Assembly (NCBI GenBank): GCA_938091715.1
Contig: CALKMT010000174.1
Coordinates: 1 to 5,865 of the forward strand
Source of the DNA: an uncultured Litorivicinus sp.
Lineage (GTDB): Bacteria; Pseudomonadota; Gammaproteobacteria; Pseudomonadales; Litorivicinaceae
Reading direction: 5' to 3'
Length of the DNA: 5,865 nt
Shown here: positions 5,180 through 5,865 of the stretch, one piece after another
Layout of the letters: each line of letters begins with the position of its first letter
How positions within the stretch are numbered: position 1 is the first letter of the stretch
The notes under the pieces: generated by a model
Told to the model about the DNA's origin: nothing
What the model saw: the letters and a program-made list of their open reading frames with translations, nothing else
Database searches by the model: none
Translations under genes and position numbers: made by a program

Positions 5180-5865
5180 TCAAAATCCTAGTGTCGGTCC
5201 TGGGGCGTCATCGGTGCCGCAAACCCGATACAGGCTGGCTTCACCCGAGACGCAGGGCTTCAGCGTGCGGTGTGCGTTGGGCTGAACCAGTACGGTGTCG
5301 CCGGGATTGATGATCCAGGACTGATCCGCAATGCTGAGTTTCCAGTGACCGCGCATGCCCATCAGGACCTCGTGTCGGTCCACCGCATACGCGCCCTGCA
5401 GCGAGCCCCGAGAGACGAAGTCCACCTCAAAGCCGGGCCGGTCGTGAATCGATGCGCCATCGCCGATAACCCGCACGGGTTGACGATCTGACAGCGCCAT
5501 TAAATCCCAATAGCGGCGAACAAAATGAGGCACCACCGCGCTGTTGGGGGTTTCTGGATGCTCGGCCAATTGCGCTTCGCTCAGCGGCGCCTGGGGTTGT
5601 ACGCCGGCGGGTAATGTTTGGCCCTGTTTGGTGTCGTATAACTGCCCGTTGTCGCCCAGCACCAGACCGTGTGCCTGGGCGTCTTCCAAGACCTGAGGCG
5701 CCCAAATCACACCGCCCCCCGCATCGTCGCCGCCGAGTACCGCCATGATCATGCCGTAATCGTCGCCGACGTTTTCAAAGCCACGGAACACCGGGGTGGG
5801 GATGTTGAAGATGTCGCCTTCGTTCAAGATCACTTCGCCTGCGGTGCCCTGGCGGCCCCAGAAAA
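5180..5865 (-). CDS. Bicupin protein of unknown function, 5' end missing
   Basis: The frame is open from the right edge to TGA at 5182-5180, giving 228 visible residues. The GTG at 5833 is not a convincing start, because coding sequence continues upstream (FWGRQGTAGE) and completes a cupin strand. The visible part begins near the end of a first cupin domain: EGDIFNIPTPVFRGFENVG (16-34) matches cupin motif 2, but Arg replaces the usual metal-binding His. A linker with VLGGDDAGGGVIWAPQV follows. The second cupin lies at about 150-220, with RHEVLMGMRGHWKL resembling a reduced motif 1 and PGDTVLVQPNAHRTLKP a motif 2 that keeps its His. I do not recognise the specific family. It does not resemble the ureidoglycine aminohydrolase AllE/UGHY, although that enzyme is also a bicupin of urate catabolism. 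It is upstream of panD on the same strand. Confidence 0.8.
   Translation of the reverse strand, partial: FWGRQGTAGEVILNEGDIFNIPTPVFRGFENVGDDYGMIMAVLGGDDAGGGVIWAPQVLEDAQAHGLVLGDNGQLYDTKQGQTLPAGVQPQAPLSEAQLAEHPETPNSAVVPHFVRRYWDLMALSDRQPVRVIGDGASIHDRPGFEVDFVSRGSLQGAYAVDRHEVLMGMRGHWKLSIADQSWIINPGDTVLVQPNAHRTLKPCVSGEASLYRVCGTDDAPGPTLGF

Noticed and set aside
5180..5833. GTG at 5833 as the true start of the cupin gene, and its identity as ureidoglycine aminohydrolase
   Set aside because: The frame continues upstream to the window edge with cupin-like sequence, so the start lies outside. The motifs do not match what I know of AllE/UGHY.

Overview
The window is a purine (urate) catabolism locus from a bacterium, most likely a proteobacterium and plausibly a gammaproteobacterium. 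It is moderately GC-rich, gene-dense, and its proteins resemble proteobacterial PuuD, PuuE, UraD, UraH and PanD. The genus cannot be fixed from the sequence. Eight protein genes are supported. Two are cut by the window edges: allantoicase on the left and a bicupin protein on the right. No RNA gene, insertion sequence or CRISPR array was seen, and no gene-free stretch exceeds 300 bases.

Left arm (1-2129, minus strand): puuE (allantoinase), uraD (OHCU decarboxylase) and alc (allantoicase) are transcribed leftward as a tight operon. puuE and uraD overlap by 11 bases, and uraD and alc by 4 bases (ATGA). The operon probably continues off the left edge.

Divergent control region (2130-2277): an AT-rich spacer between puuE and puuD. 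It holds a perfect inverted repeat, TGTCAA-N7-TTGACA, and a second perfect 8-base inverted repeat, ATCTTAGG/CCTAAGAT. These are the best operator or promoter candidates in the window.

Centre (2278-4714, plus strand): puuD (membrane urate oxidase with a fused cytochrome c domain), a LysR-type regulator starting two bases after the puuD stop, and uraH (5-hydroxyisourate hydrolase) 14 bases further on. The two divergent operons together encode urate -> 5-hydroxyisourate (PuuD) -> OHCU (UraH) -> S-allantoin (UraD) -> allantoate (PuuE) -> ureidoglycolate + urea (Alc). Urate is oxidised by a respiratory-chain-linked enzyme rather than a soluble peroxide-forming uricase. The LysR protein is the obvious candidate regulator of both operons.

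Right arm (4699-5865, minus strand): panD (aspartate 1-decarboxylase) converges on uraH, and their 3' ends overlap by 16 bases. Upstream of panD lies a bicupin protein of unknown function that runs off the right edge. The 94-base gap between them contains a GC-rich hairpin and a candidate panD promoter. No known pathway step ties these two genes to urate breakdown.
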